From the NCBI RefSeq assembly GCF_002078875.1, contig NC_034409.1:19280344-19344343 (forward strand): a DNA stretch of 64,000 bases. The letters are read 5' to 3'. The DNA is from Numida meleagris. Lineage: Eukaryota; Chordata; Aves; Galliformes; Numididae. The notes beneath the pieces were generated by a model. The model saw only the letters and a list, made by a program, of their open reading frames with translations, ran no database searches and had not been told where the DNA came from. Below are positions 23,101 to 34,930 of the stretch, one piece after another. Numbering within the stretch: the first letter of the stretch is position 1; each line of letters begins with the position of its first letter. Both the position numbers and the translations under genes were made by a program.

Positions 23101-24514
23101 AACTTTAGTATTCTACTCTGTCAAAAACATATCTGCACACTTTAAAGGTCTTCCAACCAGTCATCTATAAAGTTTTGTCATTGAAATGATCAGGCTTAGG
23201 TTATTGACTGTGATTATGAGTATTAATTCTAGTAGAATTCAAGTAGAATTAATAATGGTTCTGAAAGTTCAACCATTCTTCTTAACCTTCAACATCACAA
23301 GAAAATGCTGTAACTTTGTCTAGTTTTCACTTGAAATCAATGGGTCTTCTGATACATTTTAAGACAGAGGAGAAAATTCAGAGATGTAAATTCTCTAAGA
23401 TAAACTACAGACATTCTTCACAGTGATCTTGTCTTTTAACCTTGGACTTGGGTTAAAGTCCCCTTGAAGAGAAGTGTGAATCATGGAGAATTTTTCTTAA
23501 TGGGATGTGAAGACCAAGGTAGTGTATGCCATGGGGAAAGGCATGTATGGACGGACTTGTGTTGTAAGCTGGAGTTTAAAAAAGATGAAATAGTAGTAGT
23601 TCAGAGCTTTTTTGATATGTGAGAAAATTCCTTTGGCTTGGAGTGGATTACTTAGCAGAGTGAGGAAGAATTTTGGAAGGAGACATATGACAAAATACAT
23701 GATTTACCTTTGATCTTCAAAACCTCATCTGTCCATTTTGTTATATCTCTCACTATCATTTACAGATCCCGCTGGTTTTGTGGAGTCTGCTATTAAACCT
23801 GTAATCTTCTAAGAGCCAGAAACATGTTTGCCTGTGTGTTTTTCCCAAAGGCTACCCTGAGCACTGTTCATAAATAATACATTTCTGTAGTTAACACACT
23901 ATCATTTGACCCAACATAAGTTCTCTTTTTTCAGAAGATAATCACTAAAACCATGTGTGTGTATGTGCTAAATTCCTTTCTCTAAGAAATCTGAGAAGAC
24001 CCCTTTCATGCGTGGTGGATTTGTAGTCACATCAGCTGTTAGTAAATAGACAGAATTTTGGCTGGAGTACCAACGTGCCACACCAGCATTCCAGCGCACA
24101 GCCCATGCACCTCTGCTTAGAAATTAGGCCTCTGAAACTCTTGGCAGCAGCTGAAACTTAGTCAATTGGAAACAGATACTGTATGTACAACTTAAAAAAT
24201 GAGTCTGAAAACCAAGTGTGCAATGTGATTTCTATGCTAAAACTTAGTTAAGAGTTATGCAGAACCTCACAAAATTAGGTAGTGATAGATATACACTAAA
24301 TATTCATAATAACAATCATAATAATGAAATGTGTACAGATACTATTCAAATATTGCATATATATATTGCAAGCAGTATATAGAACGGTGTTGTCATTTTT
24401 CATTGTACATTTAAGAATCAAAATGCACATTAAAAAGATATGGCCTTCCAAATGCTTACAGTTATGCAAATTACATATGAATTAGAAATTATGTGGTGTC
24501 TTCCGGAGTCCTTT
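17176..24514. other. Unique AT-rich non-coding DNA
   Basis: 7.3 kb without a recognisable gene or transposon. It holds a T/G low-complexity tract at 17663-17700. The longest frame (99 codons, 19741-20040, plus) has no domain, no repeated motif and no family resemblance I can name, and I treat it as chance. Confidence 0.5.
17663..17700 (+). repeat. T-rich low-complexity tract with G interruptions
   Basis: Runs of T separated by single G bases (GTTG, GTTTG). It is probably an unstable simple repeat. Confidence 0.8.
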
Positions 24515-24880
24515 ACAACAAGCTGTGGATGACTAAGCTGAGTGGTGCAGTTGATACAATAGATGGAAAATGTGCCATTCAAATGGACCTCGACAAGCTT
24601 GAAAAAGTGGGCCAGTGTGAACCTAATGAGATTCAACAAAGACAAGTGCATGGTGTTGCACTTGAGTTGGGGCAATCCCAAATATGTCTACAGACTGGGA
24701 GAAGAGCTAAATGAGAGCAACCCTGTAGAGAAGGACTTGGGAGTTCTTGTGGATGAAAAGCTGGACATGAGCCAGCAGTGTGTGCTTGCAGCCTAGAAGA
24801 CCAATGATATCCTTGGCTGCATCCACAAGGAGAGGGAGGTGGTTGTCCTCCCTCTACTCTGCCCTCATGAGGACAGAGAA
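24515..24880 (+). mobile_element. CR1 LINE internal fragment (RT thumb), both ends missing
   Basis: Plus-strand CR1 ORF2 sequence runs from just after the FADD block (TKLSGAVDT) through [35 protein letters not shown] and on to a stretch coding YSALM-type sequence. It stops abruptly at about 24880, well before the 3' UTR. The best frame is 24563-24796, with a TAG at 24794-24796. Losing both ends means a later deletion or rearrangement removed the 3' half. Confidence 0.85.
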
Positions 24881-26278
24881 CATTTTTGAAGTGGATGTTC
24901 CTTCAAAATGCAATTACATTAGTTAGTAATTGTACCGAATAAAGTCAAAGTCAGTGACCTAACTCCTTTACTGTACCACATGGCTACTCAGTGTTTCATG
25001 GCTTTGTGCTTCTAATTGTCCTACAGAAACTTCACAGGGTAGGGAAGTGCAGCTTTAGACTTACCTTTTCCTGGGTTCTTAAGCCCCATATGGCAGCCTA
25101 GTCTGGAGAAGCAACAGAAGGATGACCTTCTACAACTACATATGCCAAGATTCAGGATGAGATTTCACTAAACCAAGGAGTACTGTGCAGATCTGTTCAT
25201 CTGAATATGCATCCAGTTCTTTTTTAAAATAATTATACAGAAACAATAATATACACTAAAAAAAAAGGATGGATTCAGTTAAGGTAAATAAGTTAGTACT
25301 TCCAAACTGTACCATCCATTTTAAATGTATTGAAATTCTACGCCCAAATAGGAAGGATTCATAGAATTAAACAACTATCAACCTGACTCAGATAGCAATT
25401 ATGACCAGAAAATGTTGGGGGTTAGCAGTGAAGCTGTAAAGAACAGAAATAGTGGTACTGGATGATTTAGATTTGTCATTTTCCCAAATAAACTAGATGA
25501 ACGTCATTTAGAGGCATTGTTTTGGGGGTATGTTTTTGAATAAGAAAAATCGGTTGCTTTTTGGAGCAAAACTTCAGAAAACTTATAAGAACAAAAATAA
25601 TCCTTAATTTGATTCTAGCAGGTGCGGAGACCCAGTTCTTAAGTATAGTTATCAAGGTAACATTCCTCCAGATTGAGAGTAAAGTACCAAATTCACTGCC
25701 TCTGGTGGATGAAAGGAGATACAGAAAGATGCACATAGTATTGTTTGCCATTAAGAAAGAGAATTATATTAAAGGGAGAATGCTAATAACAAGGACATTA
25801 ACAGGAGCTGACAAAAAAAGGAAACTTAAACTGCTTACAGTTAGCACATTCGAGATTCATTGTATATGTAGAGTAATGGCAAAATAACAGAAACTGTTAA
25901 AAAGGGCTGTGCTGTTTAAGAGTTAAAAATTATGTCAGTAGGTTTTAGAAATGGAAGAAATGGCAAATTGAATGTAAAATCTTAGGAAGTTAAATTGAAA
26001 TGATTTTGGGGAGCAGCTAAAAATGACCAGCCTCTTTTTTGTTATTATTTCATATATATATCAGAATGGAGGACAATTATGAATGGAGGAAAATTAAGAG
26101 TTCTTCAGCTAGACAAAAGATGGTTGAGACTGTAAAATGAGTGAGAATGAACAGGAAACAAGTCTTGACTATTTTCCCCCTCAGTACTAAGGGATACTAA
26201 TGATATTGTCAGGCTGCACATTTTAGTACAATAGAAATATTTTTTTCTTCTGTTGCATAATGAGATTATGAAATTTCT

Positions 26279-26281
26279 TTA

Positions 26282-26312
<31 letters not shown>

Positions 26313-26316
26313 TTTT
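26279..26316. repeat. (AT)n microsatellite followed by T run
   Basis: About 13 AT units followed by about 12 T. The AT part is self-complementary and likely polymorphic. Confidence 0.95.
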
Positions 26317-29300
26317 AAGGAGGAAAAAAACACTAAGGAATCCAGAAAACAATTAGAAAAAAAATAAGGTAACAGGTCCACTGAAGATGACAGTCTGCAA
26401 GAAATCAGCATCTCAGGAAGTTTTTAAAACACTGCTTGCAGGTAGTTTGTTGGAGTTTATGTAAAAGAATAGAGTCCTTCTGTGTACTAGTGCAGTTTTT
26501 TGTATGTTTTTATTTAGCATACATTATTGTGTTACCTTAGAGATACAGAATCATAAACTAAACAGCCCCTGCTTTGAGGCAGTGCTACATTTTTTAAAGT
26601 CTTATGTTAAAAACACAGACCATGGAGAAAACAGGTTACTGAATTTCTGTGATATATTTTCTTCTAGTTAAAAGAAAAAGATCAAAACTTTAAAAATGCA
26701 GCTGATATTCATTTAGCCAAAGCTACAAAAGAGCACTGTAAATTCTTTCTTCCACAGAAAATAACCATATTATCATGAGCTGTGATATTTAATCTAAATC
26801 ACAAATGTTATTTTCTAACTTTCCTAGCATTTTGCATGTGGTGAGACATTGGTCTGCTAGTTGATAATTAAGTCTTCTGAAAACAGAGACTAGAGAATTT
26901 GTTTTGCAAATTTAATTCCTAGGAAGACTCTTAGATGCTGAAATATATGCAGAGGTTTTCATCTAAATCCTCATTTGTTTTTATTAGTATTATCCTTACT
27001 GTTTACATTGGTGTCATGTATTTTAGAACCTGTTTAGGACTGGGAATGTTTGGTACTTTGGGAACCAGAAATGTTGGTTCTCTGAAAGGAAATTAAAGCT
27101 GACTTCACAGGGGTAGTGGGAGGAAAGGTATAAGTACACAACATTTGAATATATTTTACTTAAATCTTAGAGCACTGTCTTGATATTTTTAAAAATCATT
27201 TTGCAAAAGTGCAGACTGAAGCACAAGCTTATATTGCATCAAATCATCCAGCTAAGATGATTTGTGACAGGTTGAGTGAATACTAAACATCCAAAAGGCT
27301 GTTCTAAGTGCAATACGTGCTTTTTTTTAAGAAAAGCACACAAGTTCAAAGGCTGGTCGACATCTAGCCAGATACTGTGTTGACATTTAGGAATATGATG
27401 TGTTCAACTGGTAAATCATTATCTGCTAGTAGGACCAGGAAGTCTTCTTTCTCTGGATTGTCTTCCACACAGGTCGATGAGGCATGATAATAATGATTAC
27501 AAAAGATAATAGTGATAGGTAATTCTGTCTATGGTACATTGTGAAGATCAAGGTACCATAGAAAATACTAATACTAATACTAATAATAACCTAGAGAGAT
27601 TGATCTTCAAATATCTCTTCATGAAAAAAAAACAGTAAGAACTTGCCACTTTTGCCTGAATATAATAAAGCATGTTTCCATTAATATCCAAACACAGCAT
27701 AGAGTAGTTCTTAATCTATACTTGCTTTTGTTACAGGTCCAATCTCATAGAAATGGCTTTAACTGGTAAATAACACTCAAGTTTGAGAAAAGTGTGTACC
27801 TTTTTTAGAGAAAGAAAAGTGGTTATCCACAGCAATGTTTCACTTTTTTGCATGACTTTATGAGAGCTGACTTTTGCCTGTTCGTAGATCTACCTGGAAG
27901 TACTCTGCAAGAGATGGCGCTGGAAAGAAGTGAGTTCAGATGAGCTGGTTGATTTTCAAGGATCACTTTCTCCAAACTCAAGAATGGTCCATATCCACCC
28001 GGGAAATCAAGTAAAGGTGGATAAAAAAGGAGATCCTAACTAAACTCAAACTGCCCTTGTGGATCAATACCCACAGTGGAGATCCAAATGAAGCTTACCC
28101 TCAGAGCAGATGAGTAACCCTGTTGTTTCCCAGATCAAAGTTCAGCAGGTGCTAAATGCACAGCCCAGGCTGCACAGTGCAGGCAAAGTACTGTTAGGAC
28201 TGAGACAATGCTTTGTAGACAATTGTCTGGGGTGCCTAGCACCCAGCACACTCAGTATAAGAACTGATCAACTGTCCCAAATTCAAAAGCAGACTTCAAT
28301 TCATTCCTCGGGGCTTTTGATCAGGAATGCATGGAATTATATTAACAACGGATGTATGTATTTTAAGTATTAGCCAATCCCTTTGCGTTCCATACCCAAC
28401 TGAGTGCAAATATGTCATACAGATTAGTCATAGATTTTATACTATTGTCCATGTATGTTTGTCACTTACATTTAAAAAATTCTTGAGCATTATTAATAAC
28501 TATACAAAACAAATTAAATTCTTGAGTTGTTTTTTTAAAAAAAATTCAGTAAATAAAATTATGTTTCACAAAGTAAGAGTTCTTACTTTTTTACCTATTC
28601 AAATGCGATAGTTGAATATATGAACTAGAAAAACATGAAATATTTTAATTATGCAGTCTACATCTAAACTACAATTTTCCTGTCATCTGCTTTTTCTACC
28701 AGAGCTGCTAAAGTTTCTTACCTGAGATCTGAGTAGTCAGAAGGTAGCATTCATAAGGACAAATCTGTTTTCTTTCTGTTCTTCTCTGGCACAGGGCTCA
28801 CCTACATAAAAAGACCTTTATCAGTAAAAACATACTGATTTGCAGCTTCTCATATCTTCTGTAAACTGTCTTATGTGAAAAACTATGTCTTCTAGACTAA
28901 AATATTCTAGCTCACTTTGGGTCTTTAATAACTGAGATAAATGGAACTCTTTTCTGATTTGTTTAGGGTTCATAAAAACAAGCCTATATCTTTGAGTGTT
29001 CATATTTCTATGGTGGCTTTTTCAATATGTATGAGAGGAAAAAGAGGAATAAAGAATTTATGCATTCTTTTCTTTTTTTTTTTCCTCTTTTTTTTTAGCA
29101 GGAACTTCTTGGTTATTACTTTCATTTTTGTACTTTTAGTATAATTTCTAGGAGTGAAGAATATATAAAACCAAAACAGATTGAAAATCATGCAATCAAA
29201 TTTATTTTCCTCAGCATGCTGGGAATCATAAATAGTAGAAAGTACACATGCAGTGCAATCCAAATAAATAATTCGTCAGGGCATTTTAGACACGTCAAAA

Positions 29301-29687
29301 GTTGTGGTTAAAGGGAAGGCAAACAAGCATTTGCAGATACGTGCGCTTCAAGCATGAGAGTAAATGCACCACACCTCTTTCTCTATCCTGGTTCCCAAGG
29401 ATTCTTAAGAAACTGGATTCAACTACCATACTATTCTCTTCTCTGCCAGAGAAGCTTCGTTCAATATGACATTTAGAAGGCAAACATTGTGTTATGTGAT
29501 TTGTATCTTCAAACAGGATTTGCTAACCTATATTTTTTCTCTAAATATTAGTAAATCCAAGCTGTAAATAGGCTTAAAACTTTTGCTAATTAAAGGTGAA
29601 CTGGAATTTACTTCAGATGATTGATTTTAATGCATGAATGACTTACAAATGCAGTATTATGTTTCTCTTTTAAAATAAATTAGAGCA

Positions 29688-29707
29688 CTTTAAAGTTAAC
29701 TTTAAAG
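29688..29707. other. Perfect 20-nt palindrome
   Basis: The 20 bases ctttaaagttaactttaaag equal their own reverse complement. The centre is GTTAAC (a HpaI-type site and homeodomain-like half-sites), flanked by two TTTAAA motifs. It could bind a dimeric factor or be chance in AT-rich DNA. Confidence 0.6.
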
Positions 29708-30215
29708 GTCACCTGCTAATTATCTATGAAGATATCTATCTTTTAAGATGAACACCTTCAAATGATGTGGCATCTTTTGTAATGTGACACTGGCTCCAAG
29801 AGCAGTTGTTGGAATCAATGAACTGTAATCAAAAGTGTAGCAAATGGTAAAATTTTACGTGTAAAAAGGAACTACACTAACTACTAAGGTGAACAATTAT
29901 CTTCTCTACAAAGCTGACTGCTTTGTTTACGCATTATATTATTACTTAACATTTTTTCATTTTGGTGTTGTTTTTTTCCCTGTTTTTAATGCTTTTCTGA
30001 AATTGACTAGAAAATAAAATATATTTCCTTATTTGCACTTGTTTTGGAAATACTTGACAAGATTTGAATTAAACCATTTGCAGAAACAGATGTAGAAATC
30101 TAGAAATACTATAATGGCATGAACTCATTTTGTAGCTAAAATACGTGAGTAGGGCAAGTACATTTTAGCCAACTGTGAAACACCTGCAGGGAAATTTTTG
30201 AGGATTATGTGGATC

Positions 30216-30240
30216 AAAAAAAAAAAAAAAAAACACAAAA
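30216..30240 (+). repeat. Poly-A run (A18 plus CAC-interrupted A)
   Basis: Eighteen A followed by cac and a further A run. No retroposed body was recognised upstream of it. Confidence 0.85.
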
Positions 30241-30700
30241 AAACCTCTTTTGCATAAAATTTTGAAAATACTAATCATTTTCCAGAGTCCACCTGAAGAT
30301 TTACTAGCTAAAGACTAAGATGAAGCCATATAAAAATAATAGTCGTTTCTAAAAGTCTAGGCTTTAGTTCATATCCAGTCAAACAAGAATTTCATTATAA
30401 GAACCTTTTTTACTCTTTCTCTGTTTCACTTTGAAATTTCTCATCAGATTGGCAGTATCCTTTTATATCATATCATTTTACCTTTGCCCTCCCAATTCAT
30501 GACTGAAGTGAAGTGGTATCTCCTAACCAAGCAAGTTTTGAGTCACCTGAATAATAATGTAGAAACAAACTGTTTCTCATAACAAATGAAAAATATGGGG
30601 GAAAAAAGAAAGGTAGGGCTAAACTGTACTGCAGAGACCCAGCTCTGTTTTAGAGATGTTTCAGAACTTCAGTTTTATGAGCAAGAAACAGAGCCAGGAG

Positions 30701-30745
30701 GCTCTGCAGCATCTTGCTTGCATGGGCTGCGTGCCCCTGCAGAGC
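30701..30745. other. Inverted repeat, possible hairpin
   Basis: Arms gctctgcag (30701-30709) and ctgcagagc (30737-30745) are perfectly complementary across a 27-nt loop that itself contains gggc/gccc. It sits in a locally GC-rich patch. A stem of nine pairs is short for a microRNA precursor, so no RNA gene is claimed. Confidence 0.4.
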
Positions 30746-32057
30746 AGCTGGTGACTGCAGACTGGAGTGTGAAGCTACAGACTTGCACTGAGAGCAGCTT
30801 GATGGGACTAAATGATGGATTTAGAACGATGGGTGTGTTACTTGTCCTCATGCAGGAGACTAAAACTTATTTTGACATTTACAAATCTATGCAAGATATA
30901 TGTCCATATATAGGAGATAAAGAGAAATAATATTTAGCTAATTTTCCTATGCAAATGATCTGAAAAATTGTTGCATTTTAAAAGGTGTGTCACATTGTAA
31001 ATTAACTTCAAGCTCTTCAGTAGTTTTTTTCTTACAGGAGATTCAGAAGTACAAACTGGAAACAATGCATGGTGCTATAATGCATCTCAAAGGGTCCAAC
31101 GGTTATGCTCTTTTCTCCTAGTCTCAAGGTTGAACACCATCCCTAAAGATAGACAGGTCTAACTCATTGTATATAATGAAATGTAGTCAGTTCTGTAATT
31201 AAAATTGACAGACCTACTATTGTTTTCCTGGAATCATTCTGCAAATTCTTTCAGTTTACCTGAACGCTATCTAAAGAGAGGAATAGAAATTTGTTTGAAG
31301 TGATTTAAAATTGGTAATTGTCGATATATTTGGAAGAGGTAGTTCTTTCTTTTTGTAATGATTATATGTTTTTTAAAATTCACTTATTTCTTACATTTTT
31401 TTCATAGTGTCATATTTCAGTTTGTCCATTTACATGTATTGACGCAGTGGCTCTACTTGTGTTGCTTGATAGAGTCCAAGAGAAGGAACCTAAAAACTGT
31501 CAGACACATTTCTTAGCTTTTTAAGACAAGTCTGTCTCTAGTGTAAAGTTCTTTGTTTTAGTCATTGAGGATTAAAATATCCTAAATTTATCTTCATTTC
31601 CAGGTAACATTTTCTTATAAACTAGAAATATATCACTTTATTGGAGAAAAACTTTGAGCTCTATTACTAGGTGTATGCATCACCTTTGTAAACATGCTGT
31701 TTGCTGAGTGTTCTGTATTTGCACAGAGTGCTGCAAGAAGTTACAAAAACCCCTGGATTTATGTGTGTGTAGTATCAAAACTATCAACATAAATCTATCT
31801 GCTTATTCTGCTTGAAGAACTGATTCTGAAATCTAGTAGGATAATGATTAATAACATCACAGAGGGTAACAAGAGCTAAGCCCCTTACACATGCTCCTTT
31901 TCTCCCCAATTCTCTGAAAAATAAAAGGAAGTAAAACTTTAAATTACAGCTGTTTTATTGGCATAAGCATAGGTTTAGATTCCTGACATAATCATTCAAA
32001 AAAATCTTTCCCCTTATATTCCAAAGATTTGTGGTTTTTTTTTGTTTTGTATATGTA

Positions 32058-32599
32058 GATTGCTCTGAAAATAATGCCTCCTATTTATCTCCATGGAAAC
32101 TATAACAGATACAAAAAAAAAAACAAAACACCGTTTGAGAGAGCAATTTCTCAGCTACTAAGCACTATTTTTCAACATAGTTATCACCATTAGCTGTGCA
32201 TTTTTGCAAAAAATGAACAAAAGCCTGCATGCACAAGCAGAGGTGATCCACTGTTTCACAGCTGCTACAATGACGTTCTTGCTGAAACACACCATGCACC
32301 ACCTCACTGTGCTCACAACCATTATTTGACTTCCATGAAGATTCTACAAGCATCAGTGAACATCAGTGGGTGCAATTTTTTCCACATGGAAGAATTCAGT
32401 GACACACCTTTGTTTCATATGCACTTCCATGTCAGAGGCCATTCTACCAGGCTGCCTCTCTGCTGCCATTTCTCACACAGAAACAAAATATAACGGAATA
32501 TTGGTGTGAAGGTTCAACATCTGCTGCCACACCACCAACATCTGTTCTGGTATCATGGGCCAACATAATAAAATAGGAGGCATTACTTTCAGAGCAACC
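32058..32599 (-). mobile_element. Mariner-type DNA transposon derivative, internally deleted (Galluhop-like)
   Basis: Terminal inverted repeats of 30 bp frame the element: left 32058-32087 starting gattgctctgaaaataatg, and right 32570-32599, whose complement starts ggttgctctgaaagtaatg. They match at 27 of 30 positions. The left end is preceded by TA, the mariner target; the right flank has CA, a likely decayed TA. The body is about 540 bp, against roughly 1.2-1.3 kb for full mariners, and keeps both ends of a transposase gene on the minus strand. From memory the ends and body are the galliform Galluhop/Mariner1_GG type; the family name is recognition, not a database result. Confidence 0.88.
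32165..32442 (-). pseudogene. Mariner transposase remnant: N-terminus joined to C-terminus
   Basis: Transposase cuts and pastes the element by binding its terminal repeats. The minus-strand frame starts at ATG 32440-32442 with MASDMEVHMKQRC and FFHVEKIAPTDVH, then meets a stop near 32353. After a frame change the sequence resembles the helix-turn-helix region (VVSTVR...) and then jumps to the extreme C-terminus, seen as FLQKCTANGDNYVEK before the stop at 32165. The whole DDE/D catalytic core is absent, with the deletion junction probably around 32270-32285. The copy is therefore non-autonomous and could only have moved with transposase from a full-length relative. Confidence 0.8.
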
Positions 32600-34465
32600 C
32601 ACATATGCAGTAGCCAAGATTACAGTATCAGACGTCATCAAGATATCAAGACCACATTAAAGAAAATCATTACTGAAATAGCAAAATATATTGGAATAAC
32701 AATGCTTCCTTGAATTACAAATGAGGTAGTACTAATTTGTGTGCTTAGAGTGCATTTCACAGCTATCTGCTCTTTTGGTTTTGCAGTCTTGATAGTATGA
32801 TTGTAAATTAAAATTCCATCCTAAATTTGTTTCTGTTGCTCTTGTCCTGTGTTTGTTTATAGCCTAATTATTTATTAAAAACATGCATGGATTAATGAAA
32901 GCAGTTTTAAGTATTCTCCTCTTTTTTTTTTCTCCTGGAAACTTTGTCTAAAGGGGTTTCAACAAATCCAAGAGCTGCCTCCTTGCAATGCATGATATAC
33001 TTGAAGAATATTGTCTACTCCATTAGACAACTCTTTGAACAGAATTAGAGAGTTTCCTGCTTCATTAATTTCCCTTTCAATAATCAATTTTGCTCATGCA
33101 GACGTAGCACTATTATGAATATTTATCTGTTCAGATATAACTCAAGAAGCTGGTGTTGCTTCCTTTAGTGCACATGAGTATGGGGAAAATTAACATCGTC
33201 TCACATGACCTAAGACTCACTATTATGGCTTAAACTGATAATTTCTGCTTTGTAACCACAAACTCTTGTGAAGCACCTTGTGCCAGGCAGTGTTTGACAC
33301 TTCAGAGGTCTCAGTGCCTTCTCTCCAGAAGGTACTTCCCATCTGTCAGTCAGTAAAGGACTAATCTCCAAAGAACTGTAAGTCCAAGGTGCAGTCTCTC
33401 TAGTGAAACTCCACGACAGTGATCAGCCCCTTACCTACTGAGTTGAAAATTTCTTTACAAGAACCTCTGAACAATAGGGAAAGAGCTCCTTGCCATTGGG
33501 CAAGAGATCTCAATGATCACTGGTATAATCCCCATCAGTTAGGCTGTCCCAGCAATAAATCAGAGACACTAAACCATTATTTCCCTCTCCATTCCTCACC
33601 GCATCAGAAAGAAATGTAATATTAGTTATGGGAAAATTCAGCACAACAGAAAGACCACAGAGTCTGCTTTATCTACAGTCTTTCTTTTCCCATTTTTCTT
33701 AAACTTCTGCAGATGAACATATAAGTGGCAGGTCATATTTAGAAAGCCCAAGACTGCAGCACCCTCATCTGCGGCAGGTTGCTGAGTGAAATGCAGTGTA
33801 AAGGCTTACACCAGGAGAAGCTGTAGCACAATATCTTATCTGCTGCTCCTGTGTAATACCCACACCCACACACTTTTAAAGAAATTATATACCTCACAAT
33901 CCTATTAAAACCTGTTAAGTGTTGTGTGAGGCACTGGGACATGCTAAGTTTCATGTGATGCAGCATGTCCTGAAATAGCCTAGTACAAGCTCAAGTGAGA
34001 TGATACAATTGTAGCCTGCAAGGAGATATGGCTTTGCTAATCTTGAAAATCATAGAAATTATTCAGTCAATTCTGTACTGCTTAATGGATAATTTTGGTG
34101 GCAAATCAGAGTGACTAGCAAGTACCTAATAATGAAGGAATAAGATGATCTTGAAGGTAAGAAAACAGGATATTTCTATTGGTAAGAGCATGTAGGAAGG
34201 GAAAGATCTATGATGTAATTAATTTCTCCTTTTTCAAATGAATGTTAGCAGTGATGCCACTCATGTGGAGACAGAAGAAAATAGAATTTATTCTCCTTCT
34301 TATCCTGTTATTTATTTATTTATTTTTGCTCTGGAGTCAAATGGGAGGAGTTTTATAAAATTATAACAAGGGGAAACATCCCATACAGTGGTCAGACATC
34401 CTGTCTTCACATTGCTCTGTGTTCTTGTTAGGAATTAGTTAGGAATTTAGGAATCAGTTAGGAAT
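32600..34465. other. Unique AT-rich non-coding DNA
   Basis: No gene was recognised. The 66-codon frame at 33419-33619 and 75-codon frame at 33739-33966 have no family match. The region leads into the possible coding relic that follows. Confidence 0.5.
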
Positions 34466-34789
34466 TTAAACTCTGACCTTCTGCCTGATGGCACAGTGAA
34501 CTGCCACAAGATTGTCTGGCTGGCTCCAGTTAAAACCTTTCAAAGCTCTTGCACTTTTAACAGACTGAAAATCTTCTTGAGTCTTTTGCAACTGCTTTGC
34601 CACCCAACAATCTCCAGGCATTTTTCTTGTCAAGCAACCTAACACCAAACATGCTGTTTTTGTTTGACCTATATTACAATGCAAAGCTACTTGGTTCTTT
34701 AATTCACTGCCAAATAAAGCTGTTGTTATCTCTGGATGGATAAAGGGAACTAGGCCAAATGGTACTAAAGTCTCATGGATGAAATGAGA
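34466..34789 (-). pseudogene. Possible decayed coding relic, unknown family (retroviral origin possible)
   Basis: A minus-strand frame is open for 107 codons (34789 to a stop at 34466-34468) without its own good start. Its residues look more protein-like than other chance frames here, with balanced composition, spaced Cys/Trp (ALHCNIGQTKTACLVLGC, PGDCWVAKQLQ) and no low complexity. Upstream in the same frame stops occur at 34790-34792, 34850-34852, 34880-34882 and 34928-34930, with protein-like text between them. That is what a dead retroelement or pseudogene would show. I cannot name the family; chance is a real alternative, since unrelated frames of about 100 codons occur elsewhere in the window. 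Short tggaattta-like repeats lie at its end (34427-34467). Confidence 0.3.
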
Positions 34790-34930
34790 TTAAACCAGTT
34801 CTACCTCACCTTGCTCTATACTAATTATACATGCACTGGTCAGCAGAGCTCACTGTCCGTCTAATCGTATATCTAAAGGTCAATTAAAAGGGACTGTTGT
34901 CCACAAATTAATATCCAGTGAAAAATATTA

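Larger units (their letters stand above)
24881..32057. other. Unique AT-rich non-coding DNA
   Basis: 7.2 kb without a supported gene. It contains an (AT)n microsatellite (26279-26304), a poly-A run (30216-30233), a perfect palindrome (29688-29707) and a GC-richer patch with an inverted repeat (30701-30745) inside a 114-codon frame (30586-30930). That frame has no recognisable domain. Confidence 0.5.

Noticed and set aside
30586..30930. 114-codon plus-strand frame
   Set aside because: No recognisable domain. Its apparent coding texture comes from a GC-rich patch. It is kept only as a compositional observation.
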